Positions 35,733 through 44,192 of a DNA stretch of 53,464 nucleotides are shown in pieces. The position numbers and the translations under genes are program-made. The stretch's first letter is position 1, and every line of letters begins with the position of its first letter. The notes under the pieces are model-generated. The model did not search any database. It worked only from the letters and a program-made list of their open reading frames with translations, and had not been told where the DNA came from. The stretch is from 01-FULL-43-15b sp964472675 (GTDB lineage Bacteria; Patescibacteriota; Microgenomatia; UBA8517; UBA10165), in the NCBI GenBank assembly GCA_964472675.1, contig CAYYLO010000007.1:1-53464 (forward strand). Reading direction: 5' to 3'.

Positions 35733-36419
35733 TTATTCCTCTGGGGTAATAGATGAAGCTCCACTAGAGGTGTAGTTAGCCCCAACAATCAGCTGTGCCG
35801 AACCCGAAGTGGCCTTTTTAAGATCACCTTCGATTTGTCCTACGCCATAAGTTTTAAAGTCTCCCAAAAGGGAGCTTGCGCGGGTTTCATCGGTGGATGT
35901 GACATGAAGCTCGCTTGTAGTAAAATCGCTTTCGTCTGCGTTACCAACCTTGCCAATATTATAACCCAGGGTTTTCAGTTCATCCGCCACTTTTTTAGCT
36001 AACCCCGGAGTGCCAGTGCCATTTTGCACATCAATTGTCCATTCTGCACGATTCACTTGTGGTGTTGGTGTTGCCGTTGGTTCCACAGGTGCTTCAGTAA
36101 TTTCAGAAGTGGTCTCTTCTGCTGCTTGGTTTGCGCTTTGATTATTTTGGGTTAGGTAAAAGTAATACCCTCCTGCCCCCAAGCCAACTAAAAGAAGCAA
36201 AATAACCAAAGCAACCCAAATCCCGGCGCTCGACTTCTTTTGTCCTGGGGCATCAGACCACATTTGATTTCCTGACTCGGGCCGTCTTATATCTTTTTCC
36301 TGTGGTTCCATATCTTTACTTGGGGTATTTTGCACCATATCGGCACTATTTGCAAGAGGCTTTTCGGGGGCATCTGCCACATCTTTCTCCTCTGTTTGAA
36401 CTTTTTTCTTTGTAGGCAT
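35733..36419 (-). CDS. Membrane-anchored LytR C-terminal domain protein
   Basis: 228 aa. A charged, disordered cytoplasmic N-terminus (1-65) precedes one membrane helix (GIWVALVILLLLVGLGAGGYYFYL) and a Thr/Pro linker. Residues about 125-215 form a LytR_C domain (PF13399): WTIDVQNGTGTPGLAKKVADEL and the strand-helix repeat to LIVGANYTS. The domain is usually found on LCP proteins that attach polymers to peptidoglycan, but the catalytic LCP domain is absent. The stop codon is next to the four-helix-bundle element. A TATTCT -10-like box lies about 12 bases upstream of the start. Confidence 0.88.
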   Translation of the reverse strand: MPTKKKVQTEEKDVADAPEKPLANSADMVQNTPSKDMEPQEKDIRRPESGNQMWSDAPGQKKSSAGIWVALVILLLLVGLGAGGYYFYLTQNNQSANQAAEETTSEITEAPVEPTATPTPQVNRAEWTIDVQNGTGTPGLAKKVADELKTLGYNIGKVGNADESDFTTSELHVTSTDETRASSLLGDFKTYGVGQIEGDLKKATSGSAQLIVGANYTSSGASSITPEE

Positions 36420-36564
36420 ATTCTATGTTAGAATAGCATACAGGACTTATTAGTCAAATGGGTCAAACTAGCACGAGTTTCGCATCGCGGCGAAGCGGGC
36501 GGGAATGACATGGAAAGTAATTTCATTGAACTGGCAAAACTCTTGTAATTAGTCTCATGCTCAA

Positions 36565-36637
36565 GGGCCGCTAGCTCATCTGGTAGAGCGTACGCATGGC
36601 ATGCGTAAGGTGACCGGTTCAAGTCCGGTGCGGTCCA
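36565..36637 (+). tRNA. tRNA-Ala(GGC)
   Basis: Cloverleaf by eye: acceptor GGGCCGC with GCGGTCC, D arm GCTC...GAGC, anticodon arm TACGC-ATGGCAT-GCGTA giving anticodon GGC, T arm ACCGG-TTCAAGT-CCGGT. Discriminator A; CCA is not encoded. A partial palindromic repeat (gcgggcgggaatgac, 36495-36509) lies upstream. Confidence 0.95.
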
Positions 36638-36640
36638 CAG

Positions 36641-36728
36641 CATAACAAGCACCAAATCACAAGATACAAACACATTGGAATTTTTAGTAATTGTAATTTG
36701 TTTGTTTCTTGGAATTTGTAATTTTTAC
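36641..36728. repeat. Gene-less IVS-like inverted repeat between two tRNA genes
   Basis: Left arm 'caagcaccaaatcacaag...acaaacac' and right arm 'aatttgtttgtttcttgg' + 'aatttgtaattttt' are inverted copies of the ends of the four-helix-bundle element at 35205. Only about 88 bases, no ORF. It separates tRNA-Ala(GGC) from tRNA-Ala(CGC), so it may be transcribed with them. Confidence 0.7.
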
Positions 36729-36734
36729 TAGCTG

Positions 36735-36805
36735 GGGCCTGTAGGTAAACGGTATACCGTACCCTTCGCATGGGTAAGTTCCGGGTTCAATTCCCGGTGG
36801 GTCCA
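36735..36805 (+). tRNA. tRNA-Ala(CGC)
   Basis: Acceptor GGGCCTG with TGGGTCC (with G-U pairs), D arm GGT...ACC, anticodon arm TACCC-TTCGCAT-GGGTA giving CGC, T arm CCGGG-TTCAATT-CCCGG. CCA is not encoded. One base separates it from the stop of the convergent O-antigen-ligase gene. Confidence 0.93.
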
Positions 36806-36806
36806 C

Positions 36807-38912
36807 TTATTGTTGCGGCTCGGCGCCGGATGTAGCAGGAGGCTGGCCGCCTGCGGGTAGCTCAAGCTTCGGGGTAATAACCGGCGAAGGAGCTGGTTGT
36901 GGAGCAGTCAATGGCGCCTGGCCCTGGCCAGTCAAGGCAGGCCCCGAAGCCTTAGAAGCAGATGATTCTTCTTCTGCTTTTTGCTTTAATTTGGCCTGAA
37001 GAGAATCTAACTCCTTCTTTGCCAGTTCGAAGTCCTGGGAGCCAGACTTTACCAAATCCAAAGCTTGTTGCATCTCGGACGCAGCTTGCGCGGTTTTACC
37101 AGCGTCCCGTAGAGCTATTGCCAGGTTGTAATGGGCATTGGCCAAATCGGGTTTGGCGGTAACAGCCAGTTGAAAAGCGTTTATTGCATTATCATAGTCT
37201 TTAAGAGCGTAAAAAATCCCACCCAGGGCAATCCTTAAATTCGGGTTTACGGGATCTAAGGAAACCGCCTGCCGGTATACAGTGATTGTAAATTGGTCTG
37301 CGCCAGTAACAACTGACATCAAGTTTCGATAAACGACCCCAAGATTTGCCCAATTGGCAGCTCTCCTCTGGTTTAAGGCTACACCCACTTTCCCCTGCTC
37401 AACCGCCTGTTGAACCAGCTGAGAAATGTCCTTTTTGTCCGCGTCAGTCAACTCCTTTTTGGAAGCAATTTCCTGCATTAGCGCAAGCATTATTTGCGAG
37501 TACTCAATGCGATACCTGTCAGCATTGGGATTTAAATTGATTGCCCGACTCATGGCATCCATAACATCTTTGTACTTGCCACGATTTGCAACGGCATCTA
37601 AAGCATCCCTGTAAGCAACTTCAGCCATATACACTTTTCCGCCAAAAACAAACGTTAAAACTAAGGCAATACTTGCCACAAAACTCACGATCAAAGCCAT
37701 TAAGTTGAATGACCCCTCTTTGCCGTTTAAGTTATCCCCCAAAACCGAAAACTCGAAGCGTACATTTTTGGCCACATACGCCCCTAAAATTGCCAGCGCA
37801 ACAAAGAAAACAAAGATCAAGTTCGTGGTCGCTGATGAAAAGAGGAAAATTAAAAGCATAATCACAAGAGAAGCCTTAACGTATGGCATATCGCCTGAGT
37901 CGGGCGCATTCTTAAATATTTTGCGCAGGCTGTAAAGAATAAACCCTAACGCTAGCAAACCAACTAAACCGGCGGTTGTAAAGATATCCAAATACCAGTT
38001 GCTTGAGGCTGAGAAACCTGCATCCCAATATTTGGTCGCATTGTATTCTACAGGCCGAAAGCGGGAAAAAGCTTCTACAAAGTTACCCGGTCCAACACCA
38101 AAAAGAGGTTTCTGCTTGAAAGCCTCCAGCGCAATACTCCACCCCGCAGAGAAAGGAAGATTGGCAAAAGCAGCTTTTTTACCAGGCAAAACCTGATAAG
38201 CTGCAAACGAGGTAGAAGCTATAAAAATTACAAACCCTGAAAGCATTAACCCCGAGAGGAGTATCACACTACCTTTAGAAGGGACATTTAAAGACTTCAT
38301 CACGCGCCCAAAAACAACCGGAGCTGAAGCTATAAAAAGAAGTATCGTTCCAAAAAGGCTGCCTGCCGGGGAGAAAAACGGGGTTTTAAGCCAAACTGGT
38401 ACGGGCAAAACCTTGGAGACAAGGCCAAAAACTCCCACATTTGACAATAATAATATTAGGGACGCCAAAATCACTCCCGTCACCCAGGCAGTCACGATCG
38501 CTTCTACCCTACCTCCCATATTTTCCTTACCATTCTGATGGGGACTTTGCCCATCTCTTTCGGTCAAGTACTGAACAACCACAAAATAGAATAGAACCGA
38601 CGCCACAACGACAGTAACTACTCCAGGAAAGGCAAATGCGTCCAGCTTATTAAATGTTGCCACAAAAGCTGATACGACTAATGCGACCGCAAAGAAGAGG
38701 TTAGGTAAATCCAAAGGATTTGTCCGAAAAGAAAATTCGCGCTGCCGCAAGTTTTGCAATCCCCACAAAATTAACAAAACCAAAGTTAAAGTTACAAGCA
38801 GGGCAATTTTATTTATATTGAAAAAGTCAGAGGTTACCGGCAAAAAAAACAGCGGCATCAAAAAAACCAAGCTGCGGATAATGTAACTTTGGACAGTACT
38901 TAACGATTTCAT
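36807..38912 (-). CDS. O-antigen ligase/polymerase-like membrane protein with TPR tail
   Basis: 701 aa from ATG at 38912 (TTG at 38930 also in frame). Ten to twelve membrane helices fill residues 1-440. The Wzy/WaaL family signature is visible as AGWSIALEAFKQKPLFGVGPGNFVEAFSRF in a long external loop. The remaining 250 residues are soluble, with TPR repeats (NANLGVVYRNL; YDNAINAFQLAVTAKPDLANAHYNLAIALRDAG), ending in a Pro/Ala/Gln-rich tail. Such proteins link or polymerise lipid-carried glycans on the outer face of the membrane, here probably for a surface polysaccharide or protein glycosylation; no glycosyltransferases are next to it. Confidence 0.88.
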   Translation of the reverse strand: MKSLSTVQSYIIRSLVFLMPLFFLPVTSDFFNINKIALLVTLTLVLLILWGLQNLRQREFSFRTNPLDLPNLFFAVALVVSAFVATFNKLDAFAFPGVVTVVVASVLFYFVVVQYLTERDGQSPHQNGKENMGGRVEAIVTAWVTGVILASLILLLSNVGVFGLVSKVLPVPVWLKTPFFSPAGSLFGTILLFIASAPVVFGRVMKSLNVPSKGSVILLSGLMLSGFVIFIASTSFAAYQVLPGKKAAFANLPFSAGWSIALEAFKQKPLFGVGPGNFVEAFSRFRPVEYNATKYWDAGFSASSNWYLDIFTTAGLVGLLALGFILYSLRKIFKNAPDSGDMPYVKASLVIMLLIFLFSSATTNLIFVFFVALAILGAYVAKNVRFEFSVLGDNLNGKEGSFNLMALIVSFVASIALVLTFVFGGKVYMAEVAYRDALDAVANRGKYKDVMDAMSRAINLNPNADRYRIEYSQIMLALMQEIASKKELTDADKKDISQLVQQAVEQGKVGVALNQRRAANWANLGVVYRNLMSVVTGADQFTITVYRQAVSLDPVNPNLRIALGGIFYALKDYDNAINAFQLAVTAKPDLANAHYNLAIALRDAGKTAQAASEMQQALDLVKSGSQDFELAKKELDSLQAKLKQKAEEESSASKASGPALTGQGQAPLTAPQPAPSPVITPKLELPAGGQPPATSGAEPQQ

Positions 38913-38939
38913 AGTTGGTGCTTTGAACAAAGAGCCGCC

Positions 38940-39112
38940 TCACGGGCGGCAAAAAAAATATTGTCTCCCCCGAGATGATCCATCTAAGCACACGTCTTTC
39001 GGACTTGTCAAGCCCAAAGAATTTTCAATTCTCAATTTCTAATTTTCAATAAATTTTCATTGCTTCAATGTTACATTGGAAATTGAATGAAAATTGAAAA
39101 TTGCAAAATTGT
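38940..39112. repeat. Intergenic repeats: GTCTCCCCC motif and AT-rich inverted repeat
   Basis: 38963-38972 carries gtctcccccg, the complement of the loop motif in the stem at 26296. 39020-39112 is an AT-rich inverted repeat (ttttcaattctcaatttct ... ggaaattgaatgaaaattg) of the same vocabulary as the segments inside leuS. No gene is seen. Confidence 0.55.
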
Positions 39113-39115
39113 AAA

Positions 39116-40186
39116 TTACCTCAGGTAGTCCAGCGGATTTTTTAGCCCCGAGACTGTTCTTACTTCGAAATGCAGGTGTGTCCCTGTTGAGCGTCCCGTT
39201 GATCCCATTTGCCCAATTGCGTTACCGCGGGCAACACGTTGTCCGGAAACAACGTAAATCTTTTGCAAATGTGAATACAAAGTTATAAACCCGTTACCGT
39301 GATCAATCATAACTTTATTGCCGTAGCCGGTATTATCCCAGCCTGTTGTGACAACTGTTCCGGAATCTGCGGCCAAAACGTCTGGGGCCTTCGAGTTGGC
39401 GATATCAACTCCTTTGTGATACCACTTAAACCCTTGAGTAATCGTCCCTTGAGTTGGCCAGACGAAATTGCCGGAAGCAACAACTGAGCCGGCATCTGGA
39501 GTCCTTCTTTCAAAACCTGGACGGCTTGGAGCCTCGGCAACAGGTACACCGTCAGGAACGATTAGCACCTGCCCAACAGCCAAAGAAAAAGTCTCGTCAT
39601 TAACAAATGTATTCCCGGGCCATTCAATAATCGACTGCGGGCTGGCCTGATGGGCTTTTGCAATTGAATAGATTGTCTCTCCCTTGACAACTTTGTGGGA
39701 AACTCCAGTTTCAGGCAATATCTTTAAAGTCTGTCCTTGCTTTATAACAGTTTTTTTAGTTAGATTATTTTCCCAATGGATAGTGTCTTCAGAAACCCCA
39801 AACTTTTGCGCAATTGAAGAAACCGTATCCCCCTCTTGCACTATGTAATCAAAAATCTCAATCTGGTGATCTGTAACAATAGTTTGTGTTTCGGGATTTT
39901 CAGTTGCAGCCGACAAAACTGCCGAAGGAGCGCTTTCGTGTAAAGTTTTACCCAAACCTGGCAATTGCTCCCCAATCACAGGAACAAGCATTACACCCAC
40001 AGCTGATATGGCAACCATCCCGGAGTGGATAAACGGTCTGGCAAACTTCCCTCTTTGCTTATACAAAGCTTGCGCAAAGTTTCCTTTCGCGTTTTCAAAA
40101 CCTAAAAAGCCACGCCTGGTATGGCGTGAGATATATCTTGTCCAAAGAAGCAGGAATAGCTTAAGGTCGGAAAGGAATGAAGACAC
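39116..40186 (-). CDS. LysM-M23 cell-wall endopeptidase
   Basis: 356 aa from GTG at 40186. A basic cytoplasmic stretch precedes a membrane segment (about 57-75). Two LysM domains, which bind peptidoglycan glycans, follow: YIVQEGDTVSSIAQKFGVSEDTI and HKVVKGETIYSIAKAHQASPQSI. The C-terminal M23 domain has all zinc and catalytic residues: HKGVD, the central SHL and HLHFEV. It should cleave peptidoglycan peptides at the cell surface during growth or division. The 3' end is preceded by AT-rich repeats, and rho lies upstream on the same strand. Confidence 0.94.
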   Translation of the reverse strand: MSSFLSDLKLFLLLWTRYISRHTRRGFLGFENAKGNFAQALYKQRGKFARPFIHSGMVAISAVGVMLVPVIGEQLPGLGKTLHESAPSAVLSAATENPETQTIVTDHQIEIFDYIVQEGDTVSSIAQKFGVSEDTIHWENNLTKKTVIKQGQTLKILPETGVSHKVVKGETIYSIAKAHQASPQSIIEWPGNTFVNDETFSLAVGQVLIVPDGVPVAEAPSRPGFERRTPDAGSVVASGNFVWPTQGTITQGFKWYHKGVDIANSKAPDVLAADSGTVVTTGWDNTGYGNKVMIDHGNGFITLYSHLQKIYVVSGQRVARGNAIGQMGSTGRSTGTHLHFEVRTVSGLKNPLDYLR

Positions 40187-40245
40187 TCTGTGAACTTTGT
40201 ATTACCACAAAAGGAGGAGCTAAGTCAATTTTAAGTAAAATTTCA

Positions 40246-40362
40246 AGCTCAAAATCTCAAGAAACAAACAAACTACAAAAAATCAAATTCCAAACCGTTT
40301 GTAATTTTTTGGATTCGGTGCTTGTTTGTATCTTGGAATTTGAAATTTGGAGTTTCTATTGT
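40246..40362. repeat. Gene-less IVS-like repeat between M23 gene and rho
   Basis: Left arm 'ctcaagaaacaaacaaac' and right arm 'ggtgcttgtttgtatcttgg' + 'aatttg' are inverted and related to the ends of the 35205 element. About 115 bases, no ORF. It directly follows the rho stop codon and could form a hairpin in the rho mRNA. Confidence 0.65.
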
Positions 40363-40364
40363 CT

Positions 40365-41669
40365 TCAGCCAGTGGCCAATGTATTAAAGAAGTCCGCGTT
40401 GGTTTCTGTCTTTCGCAGGCGTTCAAGAAGTGTTTCCGTTCTCTCCATGTCGGGAACCAGTTCAAGCATGCGCCTCATAGTTTGGGCTTTTACCAAAAGC
40501 TCTTCTCCGTACAAAAGTTCTTCCTGCCTCGTGCCCGAGCGGGTAACATCAATTGCCGGATAAATTCGGCGGTCTGCAAACTTTCGGTCAAGGTGTACTT
40601 CCATATTTCCCGTACCTTTAAACTCTTCATAAATAAGGTCGTCCATCCTTGAGCCCGTATCAACCAAACAAGTACCAATAATAGTTAATGACGGACTCGT
40701 TTGCTGTTTGCCGTCTACCGTTTCGCCTTCTAGGTTCCGAGCTGCGCCAAAGAACTTCTTCGCGGGGTACAAGGCGACTGGATCAAAACCTCCAGTTAAA
40801 GTTCGCCCGGAAGTTGGGAGAGCTAAATTGTAAGCACGCGCAAGCCTTGTAACAGAGTCCAGGAGAACAACCACGCGACGGCCCTCCTCCACCAGGCGTT
40901 TGGCACGCTCTAAAGCAAGTTCCGCAACTCGGGTTTGGTCTTCAGGGGCTTCGTCGAAGTTTGAAGAAGCAACTTCTCCAGTGCCATTAGTCACTTTTTC
41001 TATATGCTTTTCAATATCAGTAACTTCCTCAGGCCGCTCACCAATTAAAACAGCCATTAAATGGATATCAGGATAATTAGCAGCTACACCAGTTGCAATA
41101 TCTTTTATCATTGTAGTTTTGCCGGCTTTTGGCGGAGAAACAATAAGACCGCGCTGGCCAAACCCAATCGGAGAAATAAGGTCAATAACACGGGTTGTTA
41201 ATTTATCTGTTGTAGTTTCAAGTTTTATTTTTTCATCTGGATGAACCGGAGTTAAATCTTCAAATTTTACTCTATCTCCCTCTTGAGCCTCCTGGCCATT
41301 GACCTTTTCAACCTTTAAAAGCCCCCAATAACGTTCATTCTCCTTAGGAGACCTTGCTTGTCCCCCAACAATGTCACCGCTCCGCAAATTAAAGCGGCGG
41401 ATTTGGCTTCCTGAAATATAAACATTTCTGTCATCTTTGGAACCAAAAGGGGGCCTTAAAAGGCCAGATCCTTCCTGGGCAATGTCAAGAACACCTTCTA
41501 TGTATTCTGTAGGCAGGTTTGCATCTGACATGTAGACAGAGCCTCCTTCGGAGCGGTAACGGTCATCACGGGACCACCCGCCGGTATTGCGGGCTGGACC
41601 TCGCTCAGAACGAGGCGCAAATTCATCTGAAAATTGTGGTTTTGTTGCCATAGCTTTCTTGTACGCCAT
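40365..41669 (-). CDS. rho: Transcription termination factor Rho
   Basis: 434 aa from ATG at 41669 (ATG at 41651 possible). The N-terminal cold-shock-like RNA-binding domain is present (YIEGVLDIAQEGSGLLRPP, DVYISGSQIRRFNLRSGD type). The ATPase has Walker A PPKAGKTTM, the LIGERPEEVTDIEK segment, Walker B VVVLLDSVTRLARAYN, and the SGTRQEELL region. Rho is a ring-shaped RNA helicase that ends transcription. The first 45 residues are Arg/Ser/Asp-rich and probably disordered, a common insertion. A long, structured, apparently non-coding region lies upstream. Confidence 0.96.
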   Translation of the reverse strand: MAYKKAMATKPQFSDEFAPRSERGPARNTGGWSRDDRYRSEGGSVYMSDANLPTEYIEGVLDIAQEGSGLLRPPFGSKDDRNVYISGSQIRRFNLRSGDIVGGQARSPKENERYWGLLKVEKVNGQEAQEGDRVKFEDLTPVHPDEKIKLETTTDKLTTRVIDLISPIGFGQRGLIVSPPKAGKTTMIKDIATGVAANYPDIHLMAVLIGERPEEVTDIEKHIEKVTNGTGEVASSNFDEAPEDQTRVAELALERAKRLVEEGRRVVVLLDSVTRLARAYNLALPTSGRTLTGGFDPVALYPAKKFFGAARNLEGETVDGKQQTSPSLTIIGTCLVDTGSRMDDLIYEEFKGTGNMEVHLDRKFADRRIYPAIDVTRSGTRQEELLYGEELLVKAQTMRRMLELVPDMERTETLLERLRKTETNADFFNTLATG

Positions 41670-41873
41670 TATTTAAAGTGGAATATTAGTTTTAGAAAAT
41701 CACGTGCGGAAAGTGTACTCACCGTGGGAACTACTGTGGACTTACCCCGTCATGATTGCGTCGCGTCCGCGCAAAGCAACCATAAGTCTTGCTTACTCTA
41801 ACAAGACCTGGCCTCTTTGTCAACCCAGTATATCGGCTTTTCGCTGCAAGGTTGTTGATTCGCGAGCACTAGT

Positions 41874-41949
41874 GGGGGACAAAATGCCTGCCCTATGATT
41901 TGCGTAGCCTCTTGGCGAAGCAATCATATGTCCGCATACATCCGTCCCC
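41874..41949. ncRNA. Structured hairpin A upstream of rho
   Basis: GGGGAC (41875-41880) pairs with GTCCCC (41944-41949); inside, ATGC pairs with GCAT and ATGATT with AATCAT. One side holds TGCCTGCCCTA, which recurs in hairpin B. Strand is undetermined; on the minus strand it would lie in the rho leader. I cannot assign a known RNA family. Confidence 0.45.
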
Positions 41950-41950
41950 G

Positions 41951-42012
41951 TTAACTATTCTGATGGGAGACAGTCTGCCTGCCCTACAAACCGTCTCCCT
42001 CGCAATAGTTAA
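41951..42012. ncRNA. Structured hairpin B upstream of rho
   Basis: TTAACTATT (41951-41959) pairs with AATAGTTAA (42004-42012), and GGGAGAC with GTCTCCC inside it. The loop contains TGCCTGCCCTA, the same 11 bases as hairpin A. A related GCTGCCCTAA follows at 42032. The 41670-42374 gap holds no supported gene apart from these structures. Confidence 0.45.
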
Positions 42013-42317
42013 GCAATTCCTACCAGCAAACGCTGCCCTAACCGTCCAAGCTCTAAAAATTCTTTTTCTGCAAGCTTTCCCGTTCTTGATTTTTCGTCCT
42101 TAGTAAAAATTGAAAACACCTTCAAAAATATCTTTGACATACAACTTAAAAAAGATAATACCACTCCCTTGCAATAATTGTCAACCCTATAAGAAACATA
42201 TACCCGAAAGTTCTTTCGTATATAGTAATTACTCTAAGAGATATGAGGCCAAGTTATGGTTACACTTCGGGTGTTTTGAATAATTGTGGATAAGTTGTGG
42301 AGACTGCCAAATGCCAC

Positions 42318-42344
42318 TTGACAGGGTGATAAAAGAATTATGAA
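42318..42344 (+). promoter_or_regulatory. Possible promoter for small membrane-protein pair
   Basis: TTGACA at 42318-42323 and TATGAA at 42339-42344, a 15-base spacer, which is short. A second -10-like TAGAAT (42364-42369) sits five bases before the GTG start at 42375. Either would give a short or leaderless message. Confidence 0.4.
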
Positions 42345-42374
42345 TTTCTCTTCAACTAACGTATAGAATGAATT

Positions 42375-42563
42375 GTGCAACTCTCGAAAGCCCAATTAAA
42401 AGTCGCGTCGGCAATCTTTGCAAACTTAGCCGCAGCATGGATTTTTGCTATGTTGCTAACCCGCAGCATTATTGCGTTTCTTATTAACTTGTTCTACGCT
42501 ATATTTGCCATCCTGATTACAATCCAGCTAGAAAAGGCGCTAGAGGAAAAAAACTATGATTGA
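42375..42563 (+). CDS. Small two-helix membrane protein
   Basis: 62 aa from GTG. Two hydrophobic helices (KVASAIFANLAAAWIFAMLL and SIIAFLINLFYAIFAILITIQL) with a short hinge, then a charged tail (EKALEEKNYD). No Shine-Dalgarno is seen. The style matches small DUF6722-like membrane proteins of this phylum, an uncertain recollection. Its last codons overlap the ATG of the next small gene (ATGATTGA), which indicates translational coupling. Function unknown. Confidence 0.7.
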   Translation: MQLSKAQLKVASAIFANLAAAWIFAMLLTRSIIAFLINLFYAIFAILITIQLEKALEEKNYD

Positions 42564-42699
42564 TCTTACTCCCTATTTAACCCAAGCTCAGATTTCATTC
42601 GGAATCCTGCTTATTGCAGCTGCTTTGGTGTATTACGTCTTGAATCGCTATCCTCTGCGCATGCGTCCACCCGTGAAGAAAAAGAAGAAAAAGCGTTAA
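42556..42699 (+). CDS. Tiny single-helix membrane protein with poly-Lys tail
   Basis: 47 aa, MIDLTPYLTQAQ then one membrane helix (ISFGILLIAAALVYYVLN) and a strongly basic C-terminus ending in KKKKKKR. It overlaps the upstream small gene by eight bases. Its stop shares the bases TTAA with the stop of the convergent radA. The positive-inside rule puts the Lys tail in the cytoplasm, where it could contact nucleic acid or phospholipid. No family recognised. Confidence 0.65.
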   Translation: MIDLTPYLTQAQISFGILLIAAALVYYVLNRYPLRMRPPVKKKKKKR

Positions 42700-44012
42700 T
42701 CAGTTGCAAGATATTTGCTAACTGCTTGCGCAAGTGTGGGGACTTCCTTGGCTGTGATGGGAGTATTAAATTCTAACCTTTTTGCCTCTTTTATTCTACG
42801 TTCTGTCTGGGCCACTTCTCTTATTTCCCCTAATAGCCCTACCTCTCCGATTGCAAAAGCGCCCTGACTGAGAGGTTTGTCGCGGAAAGCTGAGGCAATA
42901 GCCAGTGCCACTGCCAAATCAGCGCCAGGCTCTTCAATTTTGATTCCCCCAGCCACATTAACGTAGATATCATAATCCCACAAAGGAATTCCCACGCGCC
43001 GCCCCAAAACCGCAATTATAAGTTCCAGACGCCGCTGGTCTACCCCCGAGCTTGTGCGCCTGGGGAAAGCAAGCTTTGTAGGCGCCACAAGCGCCTGAAT
43101 TTCAACCAGCATTGGCCGCGTTCCTTCTAAAATTGCCGTCACCACAGAACCTGAAACTTTACCAGCCAACCCCAGAAAAAGATTTGAGGGATTGTCAACT
43201 TCCGCAAGGCCCGACTCTTCCATTGAAAAAATCCCCACCTCATCTGTTGGACCAAAGCGGTTTTTTATAGCGCGAATTACACGCAACTGCTCGCGCCTTT
43301 CTCCCTCAAACCAAATAACAGTATCAACCATGTGTTCCAAAACTCTTGGCCCCGCGATAGTCCCCTCTTTGGTCACATGTCCGACAATAAACATCGGCAC
43401 ACCATTCCGTTTTGCGTATACCGTTAGCCTGTTTGCTGATTCTCTTACCTGCCCCACAGCCCCAGCAATTCCAGTTAGATCCCCCGTAGTTAGGGTTTGG
43501 ATTGAGTCCACTATAACTAAGGAAGCATCCTGTGGAAGGATCGCAATAATTGAATCAACATCTGTTTCTTCAAGAATCTGTATTTTTGAGTTAACTATTC
43601 CAAGTCTTGAGGCCCTATTTGCAATTTGTGTGGCCGATTCTTCGCCAGCTATGTACACAACACTCCCACCAATGTTGTGAGCTAGTTGAAGAAGAAGTGT
43701 GGACTTGCCTATACCTGGTTCTCCCGCCACAAGCGTCACCATTCCAGGCACAATTCCTCCCCCCAAAACCCGATCAAGTTCGCCAATCTTTGTAGAAGTC
43801 CGCAAACCGTGAGTTTCTTTTTTAATTGAGGTCAACTGCACCAACTCTGCCCTTGCTGAATTTTTACCTCTACCAGCCTGCCCCGCGGAGCTTTTGCGAA
43901 GTGGGGTTTCCACCATCGAGTTCCATGCCCCACAATTTTGGCATTTCCCCACCCACTTCGGAGTGGCAAACCCGCAATTTTGGCAAACATATTGAGATGT
44001 ACTCTTCGGCAT
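42696..44012 (-). CDS. radA: DNA repair protein RadA
   Basis: 438 aa from ATG at 44012; an in-frame start further out (44045) would lie inside a repeat. N-terminal C4 zinc finger (YVCQNCG...GKCQNCGAW, Cys10/13/24/27). RecA-like core with Walker A GEPGIGKS (97-104), Walker B VIVDSI and the RadA-specific KNRFG motif (AIKNRFGPTDEVG). C-terminal Lon-protease-like domain (VNVAGGIKIEEPGADLAVALAIAS). RadA promotes branch migration in recombination and could act after ComEC-mediated DNA uptake. TATACT (44021-44026) lies so close to the start that the message may be leaderless. Confidence 0.96.
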   Translation of the reverse strand: MPKSTSQYVCQNCGFATPKWVGKCQNCGAWNSMVETPLRKSSAGQAGRGKNSARAELVQLTSIKKETHGLRTSTKIGELDRVLGGGIVPGMVTLVAGEPGIGKSTLLLQLAHNIGGSVVYIAGEESATQIANRASRLGIVNSKIQILEETDVDSIIAILPQDASLVIVDSIQTLTTGDLTGIAGAVGQVRESANRLTVYAKRNGVPMFIVGHVTKEGTIAGPRVLEHMVDTVIWFEGERREQLRVIRAIKNRFGPTDEVGIFSMEESGLAEVDNPSNLFLGLAGKVSGSVVTAILEGTRPMLVEIQALVAPTKLAFPRRTSSGVDQRRLELIIAVLGRRVGIPLWDYDIYVNVAGGIKIEEPGADLAVALAIASAFRDKPLSQGAFAIGEVGLLGEIREVAQTERRIKEAKRLEFNTPITAKEVPTLAQAVSKYLATD

Positions 44013-44039
44013 ATTTGCAGTATACACCACACAATAGAT

Positions 44040-44100
44040 ACCCACGGCTAAAGCCGTGGTTCTCTCAAATGCACCCGCGCTCTGCGCCTAAAGGCGTGGT
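44040..44100. repeat. REP-type hairpins CCACGGCT-AAAGCC-GTGG
   Basis: 44041-44062 is a perfect hairpin (ccacggctaaagccgtgg), followed by a degenerate one (gcgcctaaaggcgtggtt, 44084-44101). These resemble REP hairpins mobilised by IS200-like Y1 transposases, none of which is present here. They lie between radA and the S1 gene. Confidence 0.6.
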
Positions 44101-44192
44101 TTTCTTGAAGGCATTATAAGAAACATTATTGACACGATCGTGGAACCAATGAGACAAAAGACGAATGAATTCTGCTAATGCGCAATAAGGAG

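Noticed and set aside
36428..36673. 81-codon minus-strand ORF across tRNA-Ala(GGC)
   Set aside because: It is antisense to a well-formed tRNA and overlaps repeat sequence.
41670..42374. RNase P RNA, tmRNA or SRP RNA in the long gap upstream of rho
   Set aside because: I looked for the conserved GAGGAAAGTCC, tmRNA acceptor/T-arm and SRP GGAAGG motifs on both strands and found no convincing match.
44040..44100. IS200/IS605 insertion sequence
   Set aside because: Only REP-like hairpins remain; no Y1 transposase or TnpB gene is nearby.
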